A stretch of 64,000 nt of DNA, taken from Mytilus galloprovincialis (taxonomy: Eukaryota; Mollusca; Bivalvia; Mytilida; Mytilidae). The notes beneath the pieces were generated by a model, which ran no database searches, was not told the origin of the DNA, and saw only the letters and a program-made list of their open reading frames with translations. The stretch covers positions 95,065,743-95,129,742 of the forward strand of contig NC_134839.1 of assembly GCF_965363235.1 (NCBI RefSeq), read 5' to 3'. How positions within the stretch are numbered: position 1 is the stretch's first letter; every line of letters starts with the position of its first letter. Shown here one piece after another: positions 22,621-35,302 of this stretch. A program made the position numbers and the translations under genes.

Positions 22621-24880
22621 TAATAATATCAATAATCAGTTTTGGCTCGAACTTTAATAGCGGAGCGTTATTTCATTATTTTTCTTTTTATTTTTCATCT
22701 CTTTTATAAAAAAATTTCTGCATATGCTACTTACTGATGTATTTTTAATGAATAATTATTTATGGCTTTGAAAAGGTCTGTCAATTAGTATCCATTGGAA
22801 TTCCTACAAGAAAGGTACATGTATGGATAAGATGACAAGTATTACCGGATTATCAATAAGTACAGGCAATTGACATTCTGCAAAATAAGAAACATGTATG
22901 GAAAAAAATGACGGTCAATTTTTACTGAACTATCAATAAGTAATACACAAGTGTTTCAGTATCGTGGAATTATTTTACTAAAATTTTAAACCAAGATTTG
23001 TCGCAGTTTTTAATCGATGATTTTGCTAGCGGAGCTTATGTACTTGTTGCACCTTTTCCTGTCAAAAAACGCAATTATTTTTTAATATTATTGCGCTTTG
23101 TACTTTTTAAAGTAGTATAGAATTTTCATGTAATATTTATAAAAGTTTAACAATAATAAGAAAAGCCAACGACGACAACACATACAATACAATACCGGTA
23201 TTCTGTTTTGGTGAATTGAAAACTAGCTACTGGCCGCCAAGTGATTTTTTTTTATTACTCAAACTTTTTTTTTTATGTGATAAAGCAGAAACTTTGCTGA
23301 TATTTAATTGTTTGTATTAAATAAAATTTTTCCTTTACTACCCTTTTTATAAATTAGACTACGCAATTTCAAACAACAGCTTTCCTGCTGTCACCATTAA
23401 AACAGTACTAAACAACATAGTGAATATAGGCTAACTTAAACACGCATTTGACCTAAACACGTAGATAACAAATATTCAATATACTAAAAGGACAAAGAAG
23501 ATAATAAATTTGTTTACCAATTACGGTACAAAAAGTAGGTGGCATTTTTTTTCTTTTCGTGTTAAATACTTTTAACATTTAACATGACACTTTCTCTAAC
23601 ACAGAAAACATGCATTAATAATAACATGTTCTAAAAACTTTTGTCATATTTTATCCACATGATCATATTGTTATTGTATCCCTAGGTTATCAATTATTAC
23701 AGTTTCTTGACTAAATATTTGTGGTTTATTTGACGCAAAAGCTTGGCTTTGTGGACTATATCGTGATGATAGACAAGTGCTTGTCATGATCTAACTGAAT
23801 CTTTGTCTTAGTGATAAATGTCTGTGAAATATTTAACCCATATATTTACACAACAAAGATAAACAACAAACAGATATTGTGTTAATTAATAAGTTCTGTA
23901 TAGAAAGTGTTAAACCTTTTACTTATATACAGTCTACATAAAGACTATGCTGACCCATATCTACTGAAGAGTGTTTATCCTAAATATATCAGAGGTCCAC
24001 AGGCACAAGATGATAGAGGACCCTCTAAATGGTGAGGATGATAATTGTGTTGCTAGTGTCTATTCCATGGGCGTTTAGTGCCACACATATAGAACATGTA
24101 TATGCTTTACCACAAGAAAGACATTTAAAAGATCACACACTTAAAGAATGAAAAATATATACTTTACAATATCTGGGAGGTATAAAAACATGTAACATGA
24201 TCAATGTTATGTGTGTGAAAATGCAGATATGGCAAATGCTTTCTGAGTATGTTTAAGGGCAGTTTTCGTTTTTAAAGTTTACATACATAATCAGTCCCAT
24301 CTACATGCACGTTTTCAAGATCCTTAATGTCAATCTGTCCAACAAATACTACCGTGCATTAAGTTACAGTTTGAAAGTTTGTATAATATTTAACTTTTAA
24401 CCTCGTCATTTGTGCTTGTAATGCAATAAAACTGTTTAAAATTAACTTAAGGATGTAAAGAGGAAGGGCCAATTTGCCGGGGATTTTTTTCACAGAAGGG
24501 CAAATTTCAAAAAGTGCCGACAGAATAAAATTTACTATAAAAACAAAAAATAAAAATGCTTTTTGATCAATATCTCGATTTACATATATTATGATATGTG
24601 TGCTCAATAGTTAATTTAACCCTCAAAAAGGATGAAAGTACAATATGCGGATTTTCGGGTGTTTTTAGGTGGAAAAAACAGGGAATCCCCCAGAAGGACA
24701 TTTCAAACCAACAAAAAGTTATGCTTTTTATGACTGTTGTTATTCATACTAGTTTTTCCCTCAAAAATGAAATTGGTTTAGTGTGTCCTTATTACATAAA
24801 AAAAAAACTTTTTGAAGAAAAAAATTGTAACATCGATAAATTGTACCGATATAGCTTCTTTATAACACGTATAATGATAA
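22621..24880. other. no gene recognised
   Basis: AT-rich; frames are short and interrupted. Nothing identified. Confidence 0.45.
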
Positions 24881-24881
24881 G

Positions 24882-24945
24882 TATCGCCGTAGCTCCATCA
24901 GTAGAGTACAGAAGAAAGGGTTCGAATCTCGCTCATAATACTTGC
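24882..24945 (+). repeat. tRNA-like sequence, decayed
   Basis: GTAGCTCCATCAGTAGAG resembles a pol III A box and D-arm, and GGTTCGAATCTC is a good B box. The distance between them is too short for an anticodon arm, so this cannot be a working tRNA. It is probably a tRNA pseudogene or the head of a SINE. Confidence 0.4.
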
Positions 24946-24949
24946 ATTT

Positions 24950-27900
24950 TTTTTTGTGTTGTTATATTTAAATTTTAATGTTTCTATTAATATATTTTTT
25001 CGAAATGTTTGCTTAATTCATAGAGTCATTCTGGTTCATTTTTTCTATATAGTTTACTAGTATATCATTTAACATGTATCAAAGAAAAAATAATGTATCG
25101 TTTATTGTGTGCAATCCTATGACTTCCATACTCTTGACTTACTTTCCATTCATGTGTTTATATTTATTAAATATATTCAAGGGACAACTGCCGTCAAACT
25201 GATGTAGGTGCCTGTACATAACCAATAACACGAGAATTAATTCTATAAAAATGAAGCCTACATGTTGCGGTGTAATATATACATAACTTAAAAATAGGCC
25301 ATTGTATACAAGTTTCAAAACAACAAAAAACAATTTTCGAAACCTTTTTTGAACATGGTATTATATGTAACAAATGCAGCCAACAACAATTTTGTCGCCA
25401 ATTCACAAACTGTATAGACACTAGTACTGATTTTTTTACCACCGTCCCTACACCGGTACCTTAGTCATCAGAAAATAAAACAACACAACAGAACAAATGA
25501 GTTACACTACAAATCGTAATTGTAAATAAAACATCAAGAAGCTGTTGCATCTGTATCAAAACGAAAAGCCGATTTGTTAAAATGACACTCGGAAAAGGCA
25601 ATATAACATGTGATAGTAACACAGGGTGATCTATGACCAACTGATGTAAGATGTTCTCCCGTTAAAATATATACATGTATTATCTTATCTTATCTTATAG
25701 ACGACAAATTCAGATATACATATATTCAGAATGAGAAAATCACGATTTGAATTTGTTCGATATTATTTGGCTCCTTGACAAGTTACGTGGTATGGCACCT
25801 TGCATAAAGGATGTTAATAATAAAATAAAATCAATATTAAAAAATCAATAGTCTTGGCCTTGTTTTGTAGGAATACCTGTTCAAGGTATGAAAATAGATG
25901 ATGTGACGTATTTTCATGTACTATAATTAGCATCTATCGGGTTATTTAAAACATGATTTTACCTATCTTATCGAATGAAACAAATGGCCGGCAAATTGGC
26001 TCTACCTCTTTCTACGGCATCCGAATGCAATCATTTTCGCGTGTTCTTGTTGTCGCCTTTGTATTGTCAAAGGCGATGACGCGAAATGTGAATTAAAACT
26101 CATTCCTCAATTTTGCAATTTCGCCGTTGAAAACACTCAGATCAATATGCGAATACGCTAAGTTAGTCACTTTCAGCTTTCATAAATTCATCCTGTTTCG
26201 ACAACTGAACTTTCATGTAAATGTCCTTACTCAGAACTTCTTAATTCATTTTGCCTCTAGATTGTCCTGTCAATGGTCGGTGGTTCTTTCCGGTCATAAG
26301 TCTTAAATCATGGAAGTATACCACCACTTAAAAAAAAATCAGTGAGTTTGTTATATTCTTTATTGGCTGCTTCAATGACCATGTGATCATGTACTTTGAA
26401 ATTTTTTAGTGTAACAATATAAATGCACGATAATAATTTAAATGTGTAGGAGACTTGTTTCTGGAATTCCTTTCATACTATAGTTGGTGAAGCCTTCCCC
26501 GTAAAATATTCATAATAACACATAAGGGCAATTTATGGACAAATTTGGCGCAGGTCAGTTCAACGTTAGGGAGTTTTAAATTATTTATAATATTAGTATA
26601 ATTGTGTTATTCATATTTTGTATAACTTGATAACCGGTAAGTCCATGAAAACTCCAAGTTCCAGTAAATTTATAATTGATTGCGGTGAAAATTAAAGATA
26701 GAACCATTAAGGAAAGATCCTGGAAATTGGCATTGAATCAATTGAAAGATATCTAAAAAAAAAAAACGCGAAAAAAATGGACGCTTCTCCGAAATCAATG
26801 ATACTTGGATTTTTAGTTCTTATTCTAAAACTAAATAAGCTTCAAATTGATCTGAACATAATGTCCATTCGAACCAAGAATGTTAGGAAACGATTTTTGG
26901 AAATCGTAACCATTACTCCTGTTGAAAACAAACATGCATGATCAATATTTCAATTATCTAACCTAGTATGACGAATGAAATAAACATGACTGTCATTGTC
27001 ACTATATATTTTGGAACCATTTGAGAAAACCAAAAACCTAATCAGAAACAAAAATACATTGTTTCCTGACACATACAACTGGTCTGTGGATGTGTCAGTC
27101 TCCTAATAATACGACCGGATAAGAAACATAAAAAATATAGAATATATAGAAAAAAAAACGCAATTTTTAAATGGGAAAGTACGTATATACGTTACTCATT
27201 TAATGTAAAATCATGAATTTCTTTATAATATTGTCTAACATATTTTTATTTTCTAAATAGGCTGTTACAGTAACCATGTACTCAAATCAAATGACTAATA
27301 AGCACTACAACATACCATCCCATAAAGTTTGCATATCAATGTGGGTCACATTTACTACACATGTACTAAGTCATTAGACCAAAATCTGGTCTTAAATCAA
27401 GCCCGCCTTGATAAATAGGCTTAACATAGTAACCTATAACTCACTGAATTAATCTAATTATCCCACTTTTCTTTGATAAATTCAAGATGTTACATTTAAT
27501 ATCTATTAACCAAGAAAACAATCTGGATTATTGTTTGGCTTATGTAGCTAGTTCATTGAAAGGTCAGGGTAAAAGTTGAAACTATGTGATCTGTATCAAC
27601 ATAAAGAGTGTGAACAGGTAGATGACTTAGTCTATTTTAAACATATTTATAACAATAGCATTTTAGTAATAGAAACTATTATTACACTCATACACGTAAA
27701 AATTAATCACTTCGGGTAAAAAGTGAAGCCACTATATATGCAGTCATAGCGGGGCCGTCGTCATATTAGTCCCCATTCAGAGACAAAACCATTATCATTA
27801 TTTTCCAATACAGGACTTATTAAGGACCATTATAATGACTAACTATTAGACTTTATATTAACAATACTATTGCACCAACCAAATAACGTATATGAGTATA

Positions 27901-28555
27901 GCTGGTGTATTTTTCATGTATTTTATTTGAAAGAGGGATTTTGACTTGACTGCCGTTTTCATCACCAGTTGAGCGGTTTGATATGATAAAATAAATTTCA
28001 ATTTGACAGAATTTAGAATCACAAGTGAATCACACGTGAACTCCAAAATGTGGACAACACTTTCAGTCAAGTTACAGTAAAACAGGCTACTAGTAGTTGA
28101 ATGTACGTTTCAGTCAGGTAACAGTAAAACAGGTTGGTTGATGGTTCGTATGCGTTTCATGTGAACTGATTCAGAAGAAATCAGAATAATTGATAAATTT
28201 TAATAAGAAATGTAAAAGCAAAGAAGCAGTTATTTTTTTTAAATAAGTACGATAAATTTCAGTTGCAAACTTCAATTTGCTTATTAGATTGATTTTAAAC
28301 ATCAAGTTGTTACATGGCGTCAGAAACAAAGTGGTGGTTTCTGACGTCAAACACACGATTCTACACCATAATTGATGTTGGTCTGGCAATTCGGTCACAG
28401 GACATAAAATGTTTCAATCATTTATGGGTTGATTTATAACATTCAGCGATGAAATACAAAAATAAGTGAGCAATGGACGTAGTTGTTAAATTTGATGTGA
28501 CTGTGCTTTTTGTGCTTCTTTGTTAAATATTTATTTGTTTTTGTTCCGATTGAAA
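24950..28555. other. no gene recognised; small simple repeats and a hairpin
   Basis: A TATCT simple repeat lies at 25679-25697. A GC-richer patch at 25985-26090 includes a perfect 9-bp stem (TCGCCTTTG / CAAAGGCGA, 26053-26076) with a 6-base loop. Two copies of an AGTCA-GT-ACAGTAAAACAGG phrase lie at 28065-28130. A 10-bp stem CGTCAGAAAC / GTTTCTGACG lies at 28318-28346. No exon is supported. Confidence 0.45.
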
Positions 28556-28559
28556 TTGT

Positions 28560-28850
28560 GACACGGTGATGACTGCTTTCCCCCTATTTTAACAGTTTTA
28601 CCTATTAAGTCTGTTTTGTTAATGCATCGTTTTCAATATAATGGAATTGTATGCCACTGTCATATAAGAGGTTTAGCGCTATAAAACCAGGTTTAATCCA
28701 CCATTTTCTACATAAGAAAATGTCTGTACCAAGTCAGGAATATGACAGTTTGATATGTTTTATCTCTTGTTTTTGCCATTAAAAAAATTTTGATTAAGAA
28801 CTTTCCGTTTTGAATTTTGGTAGGAGTTCAGTATTTTTGTGATTTTTCTT
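28560..28850 (-). repeat. dispersed repeat R2, reversed copy
   Basis: Reversed relative to 2565-2830: AAACCAGGTTTAATCCACCA, TGTACCAAGTCAGGAATATG and AACTTTCCGTTTTGAATTTT occur in mirror order. Both copies include the GCGCTATAAAACCAGG junction. Confidence 0.62.
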
Positions 28851-28985
28851 TTTACATTTCGAATATGTGGTGTAGCAGATTCTATGGTAAACAGAATGAC
28901 GAAGCAATGTTTATACTATTTTAATATCGTACTTCCCGATCAGAATCTCGTCATAGGTATTTGTAAGTTGCTCTCGACGAAAAGA

Positions 28986-29105
28986 TGGGCCGTGTTCAAT
29001 ATGGTAGTTGCTACGTTGTGCTACGTAGATTTTGACTATCGAACGTGATGCTATAGACCTGCGACATATATATTAATAGCAGCTACGATATTGAACTCAA
29101 CCCAT
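28986..29105. mobile_element. short MITE, about 120 bp
   Basis: The left end TGGGCCGTGTTCAATATGG plus TAGTTGCTA is complementary, with a few mismatches, to the right end TAGCAGCTACGATATTGAAC plus TCAACCCA. The arms are about 29 bp. The middle is CTACGTAGATTTTGACTATC and a short variable part. No coding capacity. Confidence 0.55.
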
Positions 29106-29159
29106 TTTAAATAATATCAGAAAAATATCGATACAAATATGACTGATGTTTTACATAAA

Positions 29160-29445
29160 ATTGAGAATGGAAATTGTAAATGTGTCAAATAGACAACAAC
29201 CCGACGAAAGAGCAGATAACAGCCGAAGGCCACCAATGAGTCTCCAATGCAGCAAGAAAATCCCGCACCCAGAGGCGTGCTTCAGTTAATGTTGAAAATG
29301 CCTGTACCAAGTCAGGAATATGACAGTTCTTGTCCATTCGTTTTTGATGCGTTTTGTTATTTGATTTTGCCATGTGATTATGGACTTTCCGAGTTGATTT
29401 TCCTCTGGGTTCAGTATTTTTGTGATTTTACTTTTTTTTTTAGCC
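29160..29445 (+). repeat. dispersed repeats R3 (plus) and R2 (reversed) joined
   Basis: 29160-29285 carries the R3 phrases GACAACAACCCGACGAAAGA, ACAGCCGAAGGCCACCAATG and AAAATCCCGCACCCAGAGGC. 29290-29440 carries a reversed R2 part (TACCAAGTCAGGAATATGAC). Other R3 copies are at 35935-36180 and, reversed, 37838-37935. Confidence 0.6.
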
Positions 29446-29449
29446 CATA

Positions 29450-30673
29450 AACAAAAATGTAAACTAGTTCAGTGATAATGGACGTCATACTATAAACTCC
29501 GAAATATGTAAAATAAACTACAAGTAAAAATCATACATCCCTTACTTAAAGCGTGCATAATTGGTTGGAATCACTAACACTATTGCTCTTTTTGCTCTCT
29601 AGGAAACATTTAATAGCTTTATGTCGATGTGACACGTACGTACTTGGAAATAGGTTAGACTAGTTTGAGAGTATATGTCATCGACCAGATTATTATGACT
29701 GTGTCCAACTGACCTAACTAGGTCGTTATAATGCAGTCCTACTGACCATGTAGTTTTATGGCATATTAATGTCAGTTCTAGATCTTTGAATATCATATAA
29801 ATTGCACGTAAAAGGGTCTTTAACTTCACTTTACTGTATACAACTATTCATCATGAACCGGGTTATATTTGTCTGCATCAACAGTTTTTATCATAGATGT
29901 TCTAGTTAGGCGTTTTTGCTACTTTATACTTTACACAATAAACTAAACTTCTCTCAATGTGATATATTAAGATAAGTGTTAAGAGGAAGTGTAGCAAATA
30001 GAAATGACATAAACTATTTTGAAAGTTATGACAATAGATTCAAGACATCTGGCACAGGAGTGCAGCACCTCATCACGATTATTCGTGTACGATAGAAGAT
30101 TACCGCTGGCCTTCAGAGTCAAGTTTTTGATTTCTATACGTTCACTCCAAAACCATTTATTTGAAAGGCCCTTTTTTCTGTAGAAATTGATAACTAGGAC
30201 AATTAATTTATTTTAAAAGTTCGTCTGAACCAGTGTCAACTCTATCACGGATTAATGTATATACTTAATCAAATGTATTTATAATAATTGTTCATAAAAC
30301 GCTGATCCAGTCGACCTAGGTTATTTGAATCAACTCTTTGGTCTTTCTATTTAATTTTGCCTCTTATGAATTTTACGTCTTATGAACACCAGGTAGAAAT
30401 TAGTTCACGAAATGGAGGTTGTTGGGTAAATATTATATACTGGTATATGCTGCTTCTCCGCACTTTTTTTTTGTCATTCCGTATATCAAATGGCTGTTTA
30501 AATTGTTATATAGAACTGTGGAGATCATATTAATAAAACTATATTTCATTTTTTTAAGTCACGATAATACAGATTATATATATGTTTATTTCACGTTCTA
30601 CATGGTGTACGTAGCTCAATTTATTTTCTGTAAAAAAGTTAGTTGCCTCGATAATTCAATATCAGAAAAAAGA
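29450..30673. other. no gene recognised
   Basis: AT-rich sequence flanking the large fold-back-like element; frames are short. Confidence 0.45.
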
Positions 30674-30700
30674 AAGATCTGAAAACAAGTCAAATTTTGC

Positions 30701-31183
30701 CTATATAGTTAGTAGACTGTCACTCTAGATCTATATAGTTAATAGACTGTCACTCTAGATCTATATAGTTAGTAGACTGTGACTCTAGATCTATATAGTT
30801 AGTAGACTGTCACTCTAGATCTATATAGTTAGTAGACTGTTACTCTAGATCTATATAGTTAGTAGACTGTTACTCTAGATCTATATAGTTAGTAGACCGT
30901 CACTCTAGACCTAGATCTATATAGTTAGTAGACTGTCACTCTAGATCTATATAGTTAGTAGACTGTCACTCTAGATCTATATAGTTAGTAGACCGTTACT
31001 CTAGATCTATATAGTTAGTAGACTGTCACTCTAGATCTATATAGTTAGTAGACTGTTACTCTAGATCTATATAGTTAGTAGACTGTCACTCTAGATCTAT
31101 ATAGTTAGTAGACTGTCACTCTAGATCTATATACTAGTAGTTAGAAGACTGTCACTCTAGATCTATATAGTTAGTAGACTGTC
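30701..31183 (+). repeat. 30-bp tandem array, left arm
   Basis: The unit reads TATATAGTTAGTAGACTGTC then ACTCTAGATC and repeats about 16 times with few substitutions (C/T in ACTGTCA or ACTGTTA). Two marker variants occur: one unit with an extra CTAGAC near 30905 and one with CTAGTAG inserted near 31131. Each unit contains TCTAGA and AGATCT palindromes. Confidence 0.9.
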
Positions 31184-32319
31184 AAAGAATTCGATTAGAT
31201 TGGATCACAATTCATACTAAATTGGCCGTCTGATAGGACTCACATTATATATAACATATAATATATATAATGTATGATATTTCTAATTACTAAAAAAATA
31301 CCTTGACAATACCTATTAATTTTTTGAATGCATTTATTTTGCAAGTGTCTCTTTCTTCAACAGAAATGAAGGGGAGACATTAGTTTAAGCCCAATAAAAT
31401 AGTTTTAACTAGATATTGATAATTAAATTAGTCTAGATGATAGACCTAGCGGGTTCAGAAAGGATTGTTCGAATAACGTCAGCTGTCATTAATCTGTCTA
31501 ACTGCTAATGGACTGAAATAAAATATTCGTCAAAACAACTGGTTCGATCCCGTATAGTCACTGCCACAATTCTAGTAATTTACGGTACAAGTCTGTGTAA
31601 TAGACCGGGATTTATAGAAACGACGACTTTTTTTATACCCCCACCCCAATAAGTGTATTGAATTTTTAATTTCTTTTTTTTTCAAGTAATTGCATCATTT
31701 TTACTTTATAATCAAAAACGAACGACGACCCATTGTAGAAGTTGTCCTTGTCTGCTTCCTTTGTTGGTAAATTTAATTGATTTGCACTGGTTGAAGAAGT
31801 ATGATAGGAAGTTGATATATTTCTGGCATTACCTCTTGTTTGGATTCATAGTTCTTTCAAGTGATTATTTAATATTGATGATGTACTCTAATGTAGAAAA
31901 TTATTCTTATTACACTGAAGGATATTGAAAAATTGATCAGTGTGTAATCAAAATCCTTTTTATAAAAGTTTATTTAAATAAACTTTATTTGAATACTTGA
32001 TCATAGATTTATTTTGTTCCAATATAGGCCCTTGTACATCCAGGAAAAATCCTACCAAGAATGCAAAAGAACGACGAAGGAAACATTTATATTGTACTAC
32101 ACCCAAAAGTAGATTTGTTTAAAAAGTCTACATAAACAAAGAAGTTTAGCATTTTACAAAGTCGTGCTCTTGATAGTGAATGATCACGTCGAATTTAAAA
32201 AAAAATAAAAAATTGTATAATATGCGTTTTTAACTACGGCTCTTAAGGTCAATCGATTTCTGATTTGGTCGGAGAGTTGGGTACCCACAACTAAATTTTC
32301 TAAAAGATGTCGTTGTGGC
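31184..32319. other. core of the fold-back-like element, left part; no gene recognised
   Basis: AT-rich unique-looking sequence without a convincing frame. The core as a whole encodes no recognisable transposase. Confidence 0.5.
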
Positions 32320-32830
32320 ACTGTACATCTCAAGTCCAGCACTGTTGATATGAAGTTCATCGTGGTTGTTGTAAATTCAAGTCCTGCAAATGTAAAGTCT
32401 AACGCTTCAGATATAAAGTCCATAGCGCTAGAGATCTAACGTTGAGCACAGTAGATATACACTCAAACGCTTCAGATTAAAAATTCTAGCGCTGGAATGT
32501 AAAATCCAGCAATGGAGTTCCGAAGTCCACCGCTAGAGGTGCAAAAGCCTAGCGCTGTAAATGTAAAAGTCTAGCGCTGTAAGTGTAAAAGTCTATGCGC
32601 TGTATATTCAGTGTCATGCGCTGAATATGTAAAGTCCAGCACTGGAGATCTTAAGTTCACTACTGGAGATTCAAAAGTCCAGCACTTTAAATGTAAAAGT
32701 CTAGCGCTATAACTGTTAATGTCCAGCCCTATATTTAAAGTCGTACACTGAAGATGTCAAGTCCAGCACCGGAGATCAAAAGTTGCGCGCTAGAGATGTA
32801 GGTTTAAGGTCCAGCGCTAGATCTTTTTTA
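32320..32830. repeat. degenerate 22-bp tandem repeat with AGCGCT cores
   Basis: About two dozen diverged units of the form GTCCAGCGCTGGAGATGTAA follow each other, for example AAAGTCTAGCGCTGTAAATG near 32550 and AAGTCCAGCACTGGAGATC near 32635. The centre of many units is the palindrome AGCGCT. Divergence between units is high, so the array is old compared with the 30-bp arrays outside it. Confidence 0.7.
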
Positions 32831-33784
32831 TATATTTTTATTGCGCTAGACTTAAAAAAAAAGCCACAATACCTTGTCTGTATGAGACCAACAGGAAGGG
32901 CCCCTTGACATATAAATGACAATCTTGTGATCTCATTAAATAATTATGATTGATGACGCTAACCGACTTCATACATGACCTTAAAAATACCATAAGTCAT
33001 AAATGGTCATACAGGTGTGAAATGGTAATAATGCATGGCTTTTCCAATAAAAACTCATCGCACGATGTCTTCAATCCAACACGCAATAACCAGTTTGTCT
33101 TTCATAGATGCGTAGTAATAGAAATAAATTAGTTTGTTTTGTTCAAGTTTATTTACTTACACCGTATGACAGTATAGTGGCCTATGGACACATGAAAATT
33201 TAATGAAAATAACAATTTTCTGTTTCTTTTGAATTATTAGTCTTTTTTTTCTAGCTATCGAGTAATCATTATGCCAAATACCTGAGTTATAATTGGAGCA
33301 GTTTCTTGCATGTAGCATGATTTTTGAAATGTTTTTAATGCTTTCAATTTTTAGACTCGACATAGAATATAAACTTTTCTATAATCAGAACATATCTAAA
33401 CAATAAATGCAGAGAGGCTAAATAACCAAATCCAGGAGTGAAAATAAAAGGAAATGGAACTGAGTTAGACGAAGTGCGTCGACAGGGTAACCATTTCCTG
33501 GTATTCATCAATCATCCATTACTTAACTCCAAAGTTGCATCCAGCAGTAACTGTCAAATCCAGGAACACGACAAAACAGATAATGTCATGATGGTATATT
33601 GATATATAGTGGAGATGTGGAATATATGACATTTATTAGGTTAATTTCCAATAACTCTAGACACAGACCAATGCCATCTATAGTTTGCAGGTGAAATAAA
33701 GGGGTCATTTTAAAGATAGACATTATTCAAGAATAACATTACATTAACATAATTTCGATTAAACGGTACTAATATAAGAATAAG

Positions 33785-33890
33785 GAAATGTGGTTTGATT
33801 GATAATGAGACAATTATCCACAAGAGAACAAATGACGCGGATTTATTCATACTTTAGATCACCATACAGACTTAAACTAGGGGCCATAAA
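33785..33890 (+). repeat. R1 repeat fragment
   Basis: TTGATTGATAATGAGACAAT, CCACAAGAGAACAAATGAC and AGATCACCATACAGAC follow the order of the R1 copy at 3668-3870. Confidence 0.55.
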
Positions 33891-33983
33891 AAGTCTGAGT
33901 TGCTTAACTAGGTCTTCTTCCATATTAAACAAATGAGTACTGAAGAAAAGAATAGAATTCATGGCAAAATCTGTAGTTTCTCT

Positions 33984-34195
33984 TACTGTGGATTCATTTA
34001 TTTTCGTGGGTACCAATTTTCGTGGATTGATGAAAACTTGCATATTCGTGGATATGTAAATTTGTTGATTTGGCAAATTATGCATACATTCCTTTAGAAA
34101 ATCTGTATTTCGTTGATCATTTAAATTCGTGGTTCCTCTGTCCCCACGAAATCCACGAAAATTGGTATCCAACGAATATTAATGAATCCACAGTA
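33984..34195. mobile_element. MITE with TACTGTGGATTCAT ends
   Basis: The 212-bp element has long inverted ends: TACTGTGGATTCATTTATTT and TCGTGGGTACCAATTTTCGT on the left, with the complement ACGAAAATTGGTATCC ... AATGAATCCACAGTA on the right. It lies in the core of the fold-back-like element next to the right array. I remember similar ends from bivalve genomes. The frame across it is a by-product. Confidence 0.75.
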
Positions 34196-34260
34196 TTTTC
34201 TTTAGATTTTGCTTAAAACACAAAAAATGTTAAAAAAACTAGTTAAATGGCAATCACTCT

Positions 34261-35275
34261 TATATAGATTTAGAGTGACAGTCTACTAACTATATAGATT
34301 TAGAGTGACAGTCTACTAACTAAATAGATCTAGAGTAACAGTCTACTAACTATATAGATCTAGAGTGACAGTCTACTAACTATATAGATCTAGAGTGACA
34401 GTCTACTGACTATATAGATCTAGAGTAACAGTCTACTAACTATATAGATCTAGAGTGACAGTCTACTAACTAAATAGATCTAGAGTAACAGTCTACTAAC
34501 TATATAGATCTAGAGTGACAGTCTACTAACTATATAGATCTAGAGTGACAGTCTACTGACTATATAGATCTAGAGTAACAGTCTACTAACTATATAGATC
34601 TAGAGTGACAGTCTACTAACTATATAGATCTAGAGTGACAGTCTTCTAACTACTAGTATATAGATCTAGAGTGACAGTCTACTAACTATATAGATCTAGA
34701 GTGACAGTCTACTAACTATATAGATCTAGAGTGACAGTCTACTAACTATATAGATCTAGGTCTAGAGTGACGGTCTACTAACTATATAGATCTAGAGTAA
34801 CAGTCTACTATCTATATAGATCTAGAGTAACAGTCTACTAACTATACAGATCTAGAGTAACAGTCTAATAACTATATAGATCTAGAGTGACAGTCTACTA
34901 ACTATAAAGATCTAGAGTCACAGTCTACTAACTATATAGATCTAGAGTGACAGTCTACTAACTATATAGATCTAGAGTGACAGTCTACTAACTATATAGA
35001 TCTAGAGTGACAGTCTACTAACTATATAGATCTAGGTCTAGAGTGACGGTCTACTAACTATATAGATCTAGAGTAACAGTCTACTATCTATATAGATCTA
35101 GAGTAACAGTCTACTAACTATACAGATCTAGAGTAACAGTCTAATAACTATATAGATCTAGAGTGACAGTCTACTAACTATAAAGATCTAGAGTCACAGT
35201 CTACTAACTATATAGATCTAGAGTGACAGTCTACTAACTATATAGATCTAGAGTGACAGTCTACTAACTATATAG
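34261..35275 (-). repeat. 30-bp tandem array, right arm, with a higher-order duplication
   Basis: About 34 copies of the same 30-bp unit as the left arm, in the opposite orientation. The extra-CTAGAC marker variant is present twice, 276 bases apart (near 34755 and 35031), and neighbouring variants (TACTATCTATA, CTATACAG, TCTAATAAC, CTATAAAG) recur in the same order. A block of about nine units has therefore been duplicated within the array. The CTAGTAG-insert variant is present near 34645. Confidence 0.9.
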
Positions 35276-35302
35276 GCAAAATTTGACTTGTTTTCAGATC
35301 TT

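Larger units (their letters stand above)
30674..35302. mobile_element. 4.6-kb fold-back-like element with 30-bp tandem arrays as inverted ends
   Basis: The outer ends are an exact inverted match of about 30 bases: AAGATCTGAAAACAAGTC and AAATTTTGCCTATATAG on the left at 30674-30707, and the complement at 35269-35302. Directly inside lie arrays of one 30-bp unit, about 16 copies on the left (30701-31183) and about 34 on the right (34261-35275) in opposite orientation. The 3-kb core carries a degenerate 22-bp repeat, an R1 copy and a MITE but no recognisable transposase. This plan, unique outer ends plus tandem-repeat inverted arms plus a variable middle, is that of Drosophila FB elements. The homology is architectural only. 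No target duplication was found. Confidence 0.66.

Noticed and set aside
24882-24945. Functional tRNA gene
   Set aside because: A and B boxes are recognisable but too close together to hold an anticodon arm.
30701-31183. Possible CRISPR array
   Set aside because: The repeats are contiguous 30-bp units without spacers, in a eukaryotic setting.
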